From: an uncultured Geobacteraceae bacterium
GTDB taxonomy: Bacteria > Desulfobacterota > Desulfuromonadia > Geobacterales > Pseudopelobacteraceae
Length of the DNA stretch: 34,236 nucleotides
Reading direction: 5' to 3'
Assembly (NCBI GenBank): GCA_903930585.1
Contig: CAIYZD010000601.1
Coordinates: 1 to 34,236, forward strand
Of this stretch, positions 13,643-21,578 are shown in pieces. The notes under the pieces are model-generated. The model was given only the letters and a program-made list of their open reading frames with translations, was not told the DNA's origin and made no database searches. Position 1 is the first letter of the stretch, and each line of letters starts with the position of its first letter. A program made the position numbers and the translations under genes.

Positions 13643-15102
13643 TACCGTTTTTAACGGCTCTCCATTTTGCTGCGCTTTTGAGTCTCTGTCTGTATGGAAT
13701 ACACCGGCTCTGGTTACTTCGCTGTCTGTACATGCCCAAGGGGAGCGATACACCACGTCCTGCCACGTTCGCCGAGCCGGAAGAGTTTCCTTTGGTTACG
13801 GTACAGCTGCCGCTCTACAACGAACGCTTTGTGGCGCAACGTCTGCTCGACGCTGCCGCCCGCCTTGACTGGCCCCGTGAACGTCTCGAAATCCAGGTGC
13901 TGGATGATTCAACCGATGATACGTGCAGTCTGGTAGACGCGCGTGTTGCCTGGTGGCAGCAGCTGGGAGTGGTCATTACCGTGGTACGGCGGTCGCATCG
14001 CAGTGGCTACAAGGCAGGTGCACTCGCTAACGGATTGGCAACGGCGCGTGGAGAGTTCATTGCCGTATTTGACGCTGACTTTATTCCGCCGCCTGATTTT
14101 CTACATGGTACCATGCCATGGCTGAGAGATGCGGAAGTCGGCATGATTCAGACCCGCTGGAGTTTTTGCAATGCCGCTCATTCATGGTTTACCGGTATTC
14201 AGTCGCTCCTGCTCGGGCCGCATTTCAGCATTGAACACCGCGTACGCTACCAGCAGGGGTGGTTCTTTAACTTTAACGGCACCGCCGGTGTCTGGCGCAG
14301 ATACGCCATTGAATCGGCGGGAGGGTGGCAGGCCGATACGGTTACCGAAGATCTCGATCTGAGCTACCGTGCTCAGTTGGCCGGGTGGCGCTTTGTCTAT
14401 CGTGAAGAGTGCCAGGTGCCGTCCGAGCTGCCGGTAACCCTGGCGGCACTGCGGAGTCAGCAGCAGCGCTGGGCAAAAGGGTCTATTCAGACCGCCCGCA
14501 AGATCCTTCCCCGTCTGCTCGCGGCTCGTCTCCCCCTGGCGGTGAAAATCGAGGCGGTCGCCCACCTGATGGCAAATCTCTACTGGCTGCTGGGGATGAT
14601 TGTCATGCTGACCCTCTATCCCGCAGTCACCTGGCGGGTCGGCATCGGCCTGCACCAGATGTTGCGCATCGATGTACCGCTGTTTCTCGCTACCAGCGGG
14701 GCGATCATGTGCTATTTTCTACTCTATTCCATCAGGAGCGGTTCACCGAAATTCTTCCATGTTCTCCTGCTGCCGGCGTTAACCATCGGTATGGCTCCCA
14801 GCATCTCTCTGTCGGTACTGAAAGGGTTGTTTCGTTCCGGCGGTGAATTCGAACGGACACCCAAATTCGGTGTGCAGGGGCGCGAACGGATTCCGGGGCT
14901 GGCTTTTCTGTATCATCAGAAAAACCTTCCGTATATATTCATGAACGGCCTGCTGTTCCTCTACTGCCTGCTGCCGCTTCTCTTTGCCTGGCAGCGGGAA
15001 ACGTGGTTTGCCGTGCCGCTGTTTCTGCTCTTCCCGTTCGGCTTCGCTCTGGTACTGGTCAAAGACGTCAGGGAATCATTATTTGCCGCGCATCCGAGTT
15101 GA
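13627..15102 (+). CDS. Processive GT2 glycosyltransferase with membrane helices (cellulose/mannan synthase-like)
   Basis: 491 residues. One N-terminal helix (about 5-30), a cytoplasmic GT-A domain and at least four C-terminal helices (about 315-480) are seen. The D,D,D,QxxRW signature is complete: VTVQLPLYNER, LDDSTDDT, FDADFIPPPDF, TEDLDLSYR and QQQRWAKGS. This is the layout of inverting processive beta-glycosyltransferases such as glucomannan or cellulose synthases. It therefore probably polymerises or transfers hexose across the inner membrane. The ATG lies inside the 3' end of the ArsS-like gene (16-bp overlap), so translation is coupled. Product sugar and acceptor cannot be told. Confidence 0.9.
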   Translation: MLPALIPFLTALHFAALLSLCLYGIHRLWLLRCLYMPKGSDTPRPATFAEPEEFPLVTVQLPLYNERFVAQRLLDAAARLDWPRERLEIQVLDDSTDDTCSLVDARVAWWQQLGVVITVVRRSHRSGYKAGALANGLATARGEFIAVFDADFIPPPDFLHGTMPWLRDAEVGMIQTRWSFCNAAHSWFTGIQSLLLGPHFSIEHRVRYQQGWFFNFNGTAGVWRRYAIESAGGWQADTVTEDLDLSYRAQLAGWRFVYREECQVPSELPVTLAALRSQQQRWAKGSIQTARKILPRLLAARLPLAVKIEAVAHLMANLYWLLGMIVMLTLYPAVTWRVGIGLHQMLRIDVPLFLATSGAIMCYFLLYSIRSGSPKFFHVLLLPALTIGMAPSISLSVLKGLFRSGGEFERTPKFGVQGRERIPGLAFLYHQKNLPYIFMNGLLFLYCLLPLLFAWQRETWFAVPLFLLFPFGFALVLVKDVRESLFAAHPS

Positions 15103-15107
15103 CAGAT

Positions 15108-15785
15108 ATGGAAATTTCCCCTCAAAGCGCTGCTGTTGCTCTCTTTGTCAGGCACCCGGTTCCCGGACGGGTTAAGACCCGTCTGGCCCGTGATCTGGGG
15201 AACGAGAACGCCTGTGGTCTCTACCAGATGATGGTGAAAGATATTCTGGCCGGCATAGCTGTGTGTAATCTGCCGCTGTACCTGTTTCATGACGGCAGCG
15301 ACTCCGGTGGACTTCCGGAAGAATGGACCGCGGCGGCGTGCGGTGTGATTGCGCAGCAGGGGGATTCGCTTGGCGCTCGGATGGCAGCCTCGTTTGAGCA
15401 GCTTTTTTCAAACGGCATCGACACTGTCGCTCTGCTTGGCAGCGATATTCCCGGTCTGGATGCGGAGTTGCTGGCAACTGCGTTTCAAACGCTTGCGACA
15501 GACGACAGCGTCATCGTACCTGCGGTTGATGGCGGCTACTGCCTTATTGCCCTGCGCAGAAATACGTATGATCAGCGGGTTTTTCAGAATATCGCATGGA
15601 GCACCACCGGAGTGCTGAAGAGTACCCTGGAAAAAATGGAGCGGTATGGTCTGCGGGTTTCACTGCTCGCATCCAGACAGGATATCGACACCTGTGCCGA
15701 TCTTGAAACGTACTGCCGAAATCCATCGAAAACGGCGCATGCAACCAATCAATGGCTCTCAAACGCCGGCTATACTCTCTGCTGA
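15108..15785 (+). CDS. DUF2064 / TIGR04282-type glycosyltransferase-like protein
   Basis: 225 residues. The ATG at 15108 is chosen because the family motif starts 14 residues later; upstream in-frame starts would overlap the preceding gene deeply. The nucleotidyl-sugar-like fold is marked by ALFVRHPVPGRVKTRLA (compare LFxKxPxPGxVKTRL), LLGSDIPGLDAELLATA and VPAVDGGYCLIAL. TIGR04282 proteins are regular companions of ArsS-like radical SAM genes and are named as arsenosugar-biosynthesis glycosyltransferases on that basis; the chemistry is not proven. It follows the processive glycosyltransferase by five bases. Confidence 0.85.
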   Translation: MEISPQSAAVALFVRHPVPGRVKTRLARDLGNENACGLYQMMVKDILAGIAVCNLPLYLFHDGSDSGGLPEEWTAAACGVIAQQGDSLGARMAASFEQLFSNGIDTVALLGSDIPGLDAELLATAFQTLATDDSVIVPAVDGGYCLIALRRNTYDQRVFQNIAWSTTGVLKSTLEKMERYGLRVSLLASRQDIDTCADLETYCRNPSKTAHATNQWLSNAGYTLC

Positions 15786-15840
15786 TCAAAAAGACACTCT
15801 CCAATCGATGCATTGAAAGCGGTGCATGCAAGGTAGATTA

Positions 15841-17259
15841 ATGCGCGTTCTCCTCACTCGTCCGCAGAAAACATTGTTGAATTACCGCGTCCCCGACCTT
15901 GGTCTTGGGTATATTGCCACCGGTTTACGTATGGCTTCGCATGATCCGGTTATCCTGGTGCCCGATGCCCGTGGGTGGAAGCCGGAGCAGGTATTGGCGA
16001 AAATCAGAACCGGCTCGGTTGATATTGTCGGCATGAAAGTTATGACTGCCGACCTTGGCGCTTGCCGCGACCTGCATCGTACGGTTATTTCGGAGTTCCC
16101 GGAGAAACCGGTCGTCATTGGCGGGCCCCACGTGTGCGGTGCAAAGGAAACTGTCTTCGACCAGTTCCCCGGCCTTGACTATGCATTTTGTGGCGAAGCG
16201 GACCGGAGTTTTCCTCAGTTTGTCTCCCTGCTGCACCATCATGCCGGTAAACCGCCGGTCGAGGCGCTCCGAAGCATTCCCGGTCTCATGTGGCGTGATA
16301 AGGGAGAAATACGGAGTAACCCGCCGGACAGTATTGAAAATCTGGATGCTCTCGGATGGCCCGCCTGGGATCTGCTTGATCCGGAATCAATGCATATACC
16401 CTTTAACCTCTTCTATTCCAAACGTCATCCGATAGTCGGGATTTCAACAGCTCGCGGGTGTACGTCGTACTGTACCTTCTGTGCCATTCACCTGATTGAG
16501 GGGCGTCGCCACCGAGCCCGCACCGCCGAACATGTTCTCGATGAAATGGAACTGCTGGTACGCACGCATGGTGTGCGGGAGATTCAGCTACTGGACAGCA
16601 ACTGTGTTCAGGATAAAGCCCGTATGATTCGTATCTGTAAGGGAATAATCGAACGTAAACTGAATATTGCCTGGAGTTGCCCGAATGGCATCAAGGCCGG
16701 GAGTGTCGATGCAGAACTCGCTGAATGGATGGGGAAGAGCGGGTGTCACTTCGTGTTTTTAGGTGTCGAATCCGGAAGTCCCCGGATTCAAAAGCTGATT
16801 CGCAAAGGGCTTAACCTGGCGCAGCTGCCCGAGAAGATTGCAATTCTGAAACGTAACGGTATTAATGTCGGCGGATTCTTCATGATCGGCTTTCCGGGAG
16901 AAACCCGGGAGGATATTGCTCGGACAGAGCACCTGGCCCTGTCGCTGGACATCGATGTGGCGGCATTCTCCGTGCTGGTCCCCTTGCCCGGTTCGAATAT
17001 CTTTGCCGGATTGCAGCCCGATGTTGCGGGCCGGTTTACGGACTGCGTTTTCCAGAATGCCGTGAACCACCTTGCAGAAGTTCCGCCACAGGAACTGCAC
17101 GCCATTGCCGCCAGGACCTTTATGCGCCTGAGTCTCAAGCCGTCCCGCGCCCTGTTTTTCCTGAAAAATCTGAACTCCCTGTACAAATGGGCACATCTTG
17201 GCGCTTCGTGTGGCCGGCATCTGCGCAATTTGTTCAGGGCACACAAAAATCCGACGTGA
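15841..17259 (+). CDS. B12-binding radical SAM protein (first of pair)
   Basis: 472 residues from the ATG at 15841. The N-terminal half (about 1-160) is a cobalamin-binding-type Rossmann domain: PDLGLGYIATGLR, VDIVGMKVMTADLG, VIGGPH and 'DYAFCGEADRSFPQF'. It lacks a clear DxHxxG, as in many class B radical SAM enzymes that bind B12 without that motif. The radical SAM domain has STARGCTSYCTFC (CxxxCxxC), then LLDSNCVQDKARM, FLGVESGSP and MIGFPGETRED. Such enzymes methylate unreactive carbons or do other radical chemistry. A 55-bp gap separates it from the DUF2064 gene. It overlaps the next gene by GTGA. The substrate is unknown. Confidence 0.88.
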   Translation: MRVLLTRPQKTLLNYRVPDLGLGYIATGLRMASHDPVILVPDARGWKPEQVLAKIRTGSVDIVGMKVMTADLGACRDLHRTVISEFPEKPVVIGGPHVCGAKETVFDQFPGLDYAFCGEADRSFPQFVSLLHHHAGKPPVEALRSIPGLMWRDKGEIRSNPPDSIENLDALGWPAWDLLDPESMHIPFNLFYSKRHPIVGISTARGCTSYCTFCAIHLIEGRRHRARTAEHVLDEMELLVRTHGVREIQLLDSNCVQDKARMIRICKGIIERKLNIAWSCPNGIKAGSVDAELAEWMGKSGCHFVFLGVESGSPRIQKLIRKGLNLAQLPEKIAILKRNGINVGGFFMIGFPGETREDIARTEHLALSLDIDVAAFSVLVPLPGSNIFAGLQPDVAGRFTDCVFQNAVNHLAEVPPQELHAIAARTFMRLSLKPSRALFFLKNLNSLYKWAHLGASCGRHLRNLFRAHKNPT

Positions 17260-18683
17260 AACTCCTCTTCCTTTCCTTTGACTATCTCACTCAACCGCTG
17301 GGGATTGCAACTCTTGCAGCGGAACTCCAGTTGGCCGGACATCAGGCGGAAGTGGCTGCTCTTGACGATCATGCACGTCAGGAAAAGCTGTTGCGCGACT
17401 TCGAACCGGCTATTCTCTGCCTCTCGCTGATCACCGGCCAACATCCCCTGTTTCTCGAACGGGCACGTCAGATCAAGGCTGTGCATCCGCATCTGCTGGT
17501 GCTGGCCGGAGGGCCGCATCCGACCTTTTATCCGGAATGTATTGACGACCCCTGTATCGATGCCATCTGCCGCGGGGAAGGGGACATTGCCTTACCCACG
17601 TTGGTTGATGTGGTGGAACGGAGCGGCAGTCTGCCACCGGCCCTTGCCAACTGGTGGATCAAACAGCCGGATGGAACGGTTTCACGCAGTGAGGTGGCTC
17701 CGCTGGTTGCGGAACTTGACCGGCTCCCCTTTCCGGATCGCAGCATTTTTGATCGGGCGCGGACAGGCGAGCGACCGGTTACGGTGTTTGTCATGACATC
17801 GCGCGGGTGTCCCTTTGATTGCAGTTACTGTTTTAACCATGCGTATCGGGAACTGTACCAGGGGGAGGGAAGGGTGTGCCGCAGACGGAGTGTTGAGCAT
17901 GTGGTCGCAGAAATTTCCCGCTTACGAACAGAGTACCCGTTGCAGATGGTGGTGTTTCAGGATGATACGTTCAACCTTGACAAACAGTGGCTCCAGTCGT
18001 TTTCCGAAATGTACGCAAAGGAAGTCCGCCTGCCGTTTCACTGCCATCTGCGGGCCGATCTGCTGGACGAACCTGCTGTGCATCTGCTGCGTAAGGCCGG
18101 GTGCATCTCGGTCAAGCTCGGTCTTGAGGCGGGCCGTGAACAGGTTCGGAATGGCATTTTGAAACGGGGCATGACCCTGGAGCAATTCGAAACGGCGTGT
18201 GCCTTACTGCACCGGAACGGAATCCGTTTCGCCACGGAAAATATTCTCGGCGTGCCCGGTACATCGCTCGACGACGATCTCTGTACCTATGAGGTCAATC
18301 GGCGTGTCAGGCCGCAGCATACCTTTGCTTCCCTTATGCAGGTCTATCCGGGAACGGGGATAGCCGACTACGTTCTTCAGCGTGGTTTCGCGACGAAACC
18401 GGTGACCGATTTTCCAGCCACATTTTATGAGGATTCGGCTGTCATCATCTCAGATAAGGAAAAAAGGGGGAGGCTGCGGGCTGTTTTTGCCTTTGGAGTG
18501 AGCCTTTATCTGCCTGTTGCGGTAATCCGTCTGCTGCTGATGCTGCCGCTCAGAAAAATGTACGAGTTCAGTGACCGGCTCTGGAAAGGATACTGCCTGA
18601 GATTCCGGATTTACCCCTACAGGCAGAGTCCGGCCAGTTTTATTACCGATGTGCGGACATACCTTGCCGGGAAGTATTACTGA
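17256..18683 (+). CDS. B12-binding radical SAM protein (second of pair)
   Basis: 475 residues from a GTG at 17256 that overlaps the preceding TGA; a start at 17187 would lie far inside the previous gene. The N-terminal domain (FDYLTQPLGIATLAAELQLAG, VLAGGPHPTFYPE, ICRGEGDIALP) is B12-binding-like. The radical SAM cluster lies in MTSRGCPFDCSYCFNHAYRE, followed by VFQDDTFNLDKQWL, LGLEAGREQVRNGILKRG and ILGVPGTSLDDDL. This is a diverged sister of the gene before it, with the same two-domain order. The C-terminal extension (VSLYLPVAVIRLLLMLPL) is hydrophobic and may touch the membrane. It closes the series, and its stop is five bases from the stop of the convergent gene at 18689. Confidence 0.88.
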   Translation: MKLLFLSFDYLTQPLGIATLAAELQLAGHQAEVAALDDHARQEKLLRDFEPAILCLSLITGQHPLFLERARQIKAVHPHLLVLAGGPHPTFYPECIDDPCIDAICRGEGDIALPTLVDVVERSGSLPPALANWWIKQPDGTVSRSEVAPLVAELDRLPFPDRSIFDRARTGERPVTVFVMTSRGCPFDCSYCFNHAYRELYQGEGRVCRRRSVEHVVAEISRLRTEYPLQMVVFQDDTFNLDKQWLQSFSEMYAKEVRLPFHCHLRADLLDEPAVHLLRKAGCISVKLGLEAGREQVRNGILKRGMTLEQFETACALLHRNGIRFATENILGVPGTSLDDDLCTYEVNRRVRPQHTFASLMQVYPGTGIADYVLQRGFATKPVTDFPATFYEDSAVIISDKEKRGRLRAVFAFGVSLYLPVAVIRLLLMLPLRKMYEFSDRLWKGYCLRFRIYPYRQSPASFITDVRTYLAGKYY

Positions 18684-18688
18684 GTGAT

Positions 18689-20737
18689 TTATCGTTTTCC
18701 GCAGAGCAGGGAGCGTAGCTCCTTTCGCTCCTCATCAGTCACAATGGTGTTCCGCTCAAGGTAGTCGCAGGCGCGTGCACCGGTCCCGTCGGCTGCATTC
18801 ACTGCCGCGCCATACTCGATGAGCAGCCGCTGCAATTGCGCACGCGCCCCAGATGCGGCATACATGAGGGCCGTTCTTCCGGCGATGGCGCCTTCTTCCT
18901 GGTCTGGCCCTCCCGCACCCGGTGCGTACCAGTTTACCGTTTTACGCTGAACGTCGGCGCCTGCCTTGAGCAAAAGCTCGGCTCCGGCGAGTTGATTGGT
19001 TTGCGCTGCCGTCATCAAGGCCGTTTTGTGCCACTCATTTTCGCCGTTGACAGCAGCGCCTGCAGCAAGCAACTGATTCAAGGTTTCCGGAGTTCGTACG
19101 GCAGCCATCAGCGGGGTGTCGCCCGCCGGACCCTGCCAACGGGCTGACGCGGGGAGGGTGGTTTCGAACGTGATGTAATCACTTATCACCCCTGGCGGCG
19201 CGCGATTCAGTGTTGCGCTGTGCAGGCTGGTAAAATTCCTTCCTTTTTCAAGATCACCCGGGGCAGGTGCGACGGTAAAACGCGGGGTGTAGGGTCCGGA
19301 TGCGCGCGCGGCATCGGCGAATGGCGCATCATCTCCAAGATTCTCGGCGGCAGCATCCACAAGTGCCATCAGCAATAAGTCGGCAGCAGCCGTTGCCTGG
19401 TCCTGTTTCAGCCCCTGTGTCGTTTGAAAGGAACGCGTCAGTTCGATATGTGCCGGCGCAATCATGGGGAACAGGCGGCGATACAGAAGTTTGCTTGGCA
19501 GGTTGCGCTCCGACCAGGCAAAGATGGCGTTCAGGGCTGCGTCATGCCGGCGCCTCAGCGCTGGGGTGACGCCGCTCTGCTCGACCTCATCAAGCGCAGT
19601 GAGTGGCATGTTGAAAAGAGTCCAGATCAATTCGCGTTCCAGTACTGTCTGGTCCAGCCTGTCGTTGGCCGTTAACCCTGGAGGCACCTTGCCCGACATG
19701 GCATGCAGGCTTTCCTGTAATCCCTTGAGGGTGGGCAAGCGGTCGAATATCTTCGCGGTCGGAGGCGTCAGATACGTCCGGTACAGACAGAGTGGCCGGA
19801 GTTCCTGCCCTTGAACCAACTCGTATACCCCTGCATGCGGTGACTCGCCACGTGCCGCCGCCGCATAATAGCCCCAGGTTTCATTCACCAGCACGAATTC
19901 CCGCCCTTGCGTGGCGAAAACGTCGATCGCGGCGTAATCCATTGTTTGCGAGGAACTGTTGGAAAAACTGCCGCCGGAGTTGGGTAGCTGGGCGATCCAA
20001 TCCGGGAGGGTGTCTTCCCTGATCAGGGTTTGGCCGTTGCTTGTCAGCCTCTTGGCGCGTAGTTGGTAGCTTGCATACGGGCCTGCGTCGTAGAGATTCA
20101 CCTCGATCGTGCGCCCATCGCGTACAAAGGATGCAGCCCCGTGGGAACCGGCCAACTCCGAGAAACCGGCGCCGGCGGTTGGATCTATCTCCCCCCCCGC
20201 AGCGATCATGTCGTTGAATTGTTTTCCCATGGTGCCGCATAACGCGGGTTCTCGATCATCCACCGGCTTGAATTCGACGTATGTGGAAAGGGGATGCGAG
20301 CCCTTGCGTTGCCGGACCTGAGGCCGTTGCCGCGCCGCCAGCTCTGTTATACGTTTCCGGTACATACCTTTCAGGCAGGCTGCGGAAGTGCCGGCCAACG
20401 ATGGGGAAGGGGAGTCGGGCTGTCGGCATTGTGTCTCCCGGCGCACGAGCCAGCGGCGCTGCTCGGCCATGAGTTGTGCGCGGCCGAGAAGTTCGACAGT
20501 TCGCACCTTGCTGCGAAACTCGCGGGCCATGGAGCGGTCCAATGCGGCTAATTCCTCATCCCTGCAGACAAAATCCTGTAGCGCGGATTCGGGGCTGTTG
20601 CAGTCAAAACTCGCCTCATAACGAGCCGGTACCACGGCAGGTAAAGATTCCGGAACAGGGGGGGCGGTGGCGCATGAAGCCAGGAGCAGGCTTGATACAT
20701 ATCCGGCTGCAAACGCCAGGTGTGATCGGAATTTCAT
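18689..20737 (-). CDS. Lipoprotein with LprI-like N-terminus and C-terminal ankyrin repeats
   Basis: 682 residues. The signal peptide ends in the lipobox LLASC, so it is probably an envelope lipoprotein. Residues about 45-120 resemble the LprI/DUF1311 family: SFDCNSPESALQDFVCRDEELAALDR, WLVRRETQCR, with paired cysteines. A long middle region of unknown type follows. At the C-terminus, about 540-670, are three ankyrin repeats: TPLMAAVRTPETLNQLLAAG, 'KTALMTAAQTNQLAGAELLL', 'RTALMYAASGARAQLQRLLI'. Its ATG overlaps the TonB-like gene by 4 bp (ATGA). It is the last gene of an operon with the SPFH and TonB-like genes. Protein-protein scaffolding at the envelope is a reasonable guess only. Confidence 0.75.
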   Translation of the reverse strand: MKFRSHLAFAAGYVSSLLLASCATAPPVPESLPAVVPARYEASFDCNSPESALQDFVCRDEELAALDRSMAREFRSKVRTVELLGRAQLMAEQRRWLVRRETQCRQPDSPSPSLAGTSAACLKGMYRKRITELAARQRPQVRQRKGSHPLSTYVEFKPVDDREPALCGTMGKQFNDMIAAGGEIDPTAGAGFSELAGSHGAASFVRDGRTIEVNLYDAGPYASYQLRAKRLTSNGQTLIREDTLPDWIAQLPNSGGSFSNSSSQTMDYAAIDVFATQGREFVLVNETWGYYAAAARGESPHAGVYELVQGQELRPLCLYRTYLTPPTAKIFDRLPTLKGLQESLHAMSGKVPPGLTANDRLDQTVLERELIWTLFNMPLTALDEVEQSGVTPALRRRHDAALNAIFAWSERNLPSKLLYRRLFPMIAPAHIELTRSFQTTQGLKQDQATAAADLLLMALVDAAAENLGDDAPFADAARASGPYTPRFTVAPAPGDLEKGRNFTSLHSATLNRAPPGVISDYITFETTLPASARWQGPAGDTPLMAAVRTPETLNQLLAAGAAVNGENEWHKTALMTAAQTNQLAGAELLLKAGADVQRKTVNWYAPGAGGPDQEEGAIAGRTALMYAASGARAQLQRLLIEYGAAVNAADGTGARACDYLERNTIVTDEERKELRSLLCGKR

Positions 20738-21555
20738 TGATTGCCTCCCGAAACTGAGATGCCTTTGCTGCTGAAGTTGACGCGGAAGTTGGCACTGCCG
20801 TAGATTACGTACTGTTCTGCTCCCATGTCAGGGGGAGGGGGAAAGGGACCGGCTTTGAGGAGCGCAGCTTCAGCCGCGGCATCCAGAAGGTTGTCATCGC
20901 ATGGCTCAATGCTGTGCGAGATCATGCGGCCGTTTCGGTCTATGACGATTTCATAGGGAATGGTGCATTGCCGTATCAACACCCTGCGGTCGCCCCTGAA
21001 ACCGCGGGGCGCCTCGATTACGGCATCCGGCGGGTAGTACATGTTTCCGGTAATGCTGGCTTTAACCTTGTCCGCATAATCGATTGACACCCGTCGTGCC
21101 CCGTTTCCCGATCCTTCGATCTGCGAGGGGATAACCCAGTCGTCATCATTGCCGGTTAATGCGTGTGTCGGCAGAACAGGCTGGGGGGGCGTGGTGATTT
21201 GGGGCACTTCCGGCGGCGCCACGCGGGGCTGGTTGATGCGGGACATCTCCGGCGCCTTGTCCGGGACGGCATGACGTGGTATCGGTATCTGCGGTTTGGC
21301 CGGATGTCGACGGCTGGGCGGCGGCTTTGGCGGGGCCGTTGGAGCCTGAGGACGAGGCTGCTGCATCAGGTCGATCATGACAGGTTTCAAATCATCCGGG
21401 GCCGGCGTGTTTGCCAATATGGTGGAAAGCAAAAAGGTCAGAAGCGCATGGGCGGCGAGCGACAGGGCAAAAGCCACTCTGCACCAGTGAGTTACGTTCT
21501 GCCGGTTGACGCAGAGTTTGACCAGCGGCTCAGCGCCGCTCAGTTCGATGTTCAT
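20734..21555 (-). CDS. TonB-like protein
   Basis: 273 residues. One N-terminal membrane helix (AFALSLAAHALLTFLLSTIL, about 29-48) is followed by a long proline-rich spacer (about 60-135) and a C-terminal domain. The last part has YYPPDAVIEAP, 'VLIRQCTIPYEIVIDRNGRM' and AALLKAGPFPPPPDMG. This layout, membrane anchor, proline-rich periplasmic arm and C-terminal domain with a YP-type motif, is that of energy-transducing TonB proteins. No ExbB or ExbD gene is near. GTGGGG lies before the ATG. It sits between the SPFH gene (23 bp upstream) and the ankyrin lipoprotein gene. It may link that complex to an outer-membrane partner rather than to a siderophore receptor. Confidence 0.75.
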   Translation of the reverse strand: MNIELSGAEPLVKLCVNRQNVTHWCRVAFALSLAAHALLTFLLSTILANTPAPDDLKPVMIDLMQQPRPQAPTAPPKPPPSRRHPAKPQIPIPRHAVPDKAPEMSRINQPRVAPPEVPQITTPPQPVLPTHALTGNDDDWVIPSQIEGSGNGARRVSIDYADKVKASITGNMYYPPDAVIEAPRGFRGDRRVLIRQCTIPYEIVIDRNGRMISHSIEPCDDNLLDAAAEAALLKAGPFPPPPDMGAEQYVIYGSANFRVNFSSKGISVSGGNQ

Positions 21556-21578
21556 GGCGACCCCACAGCTTCACAGGT

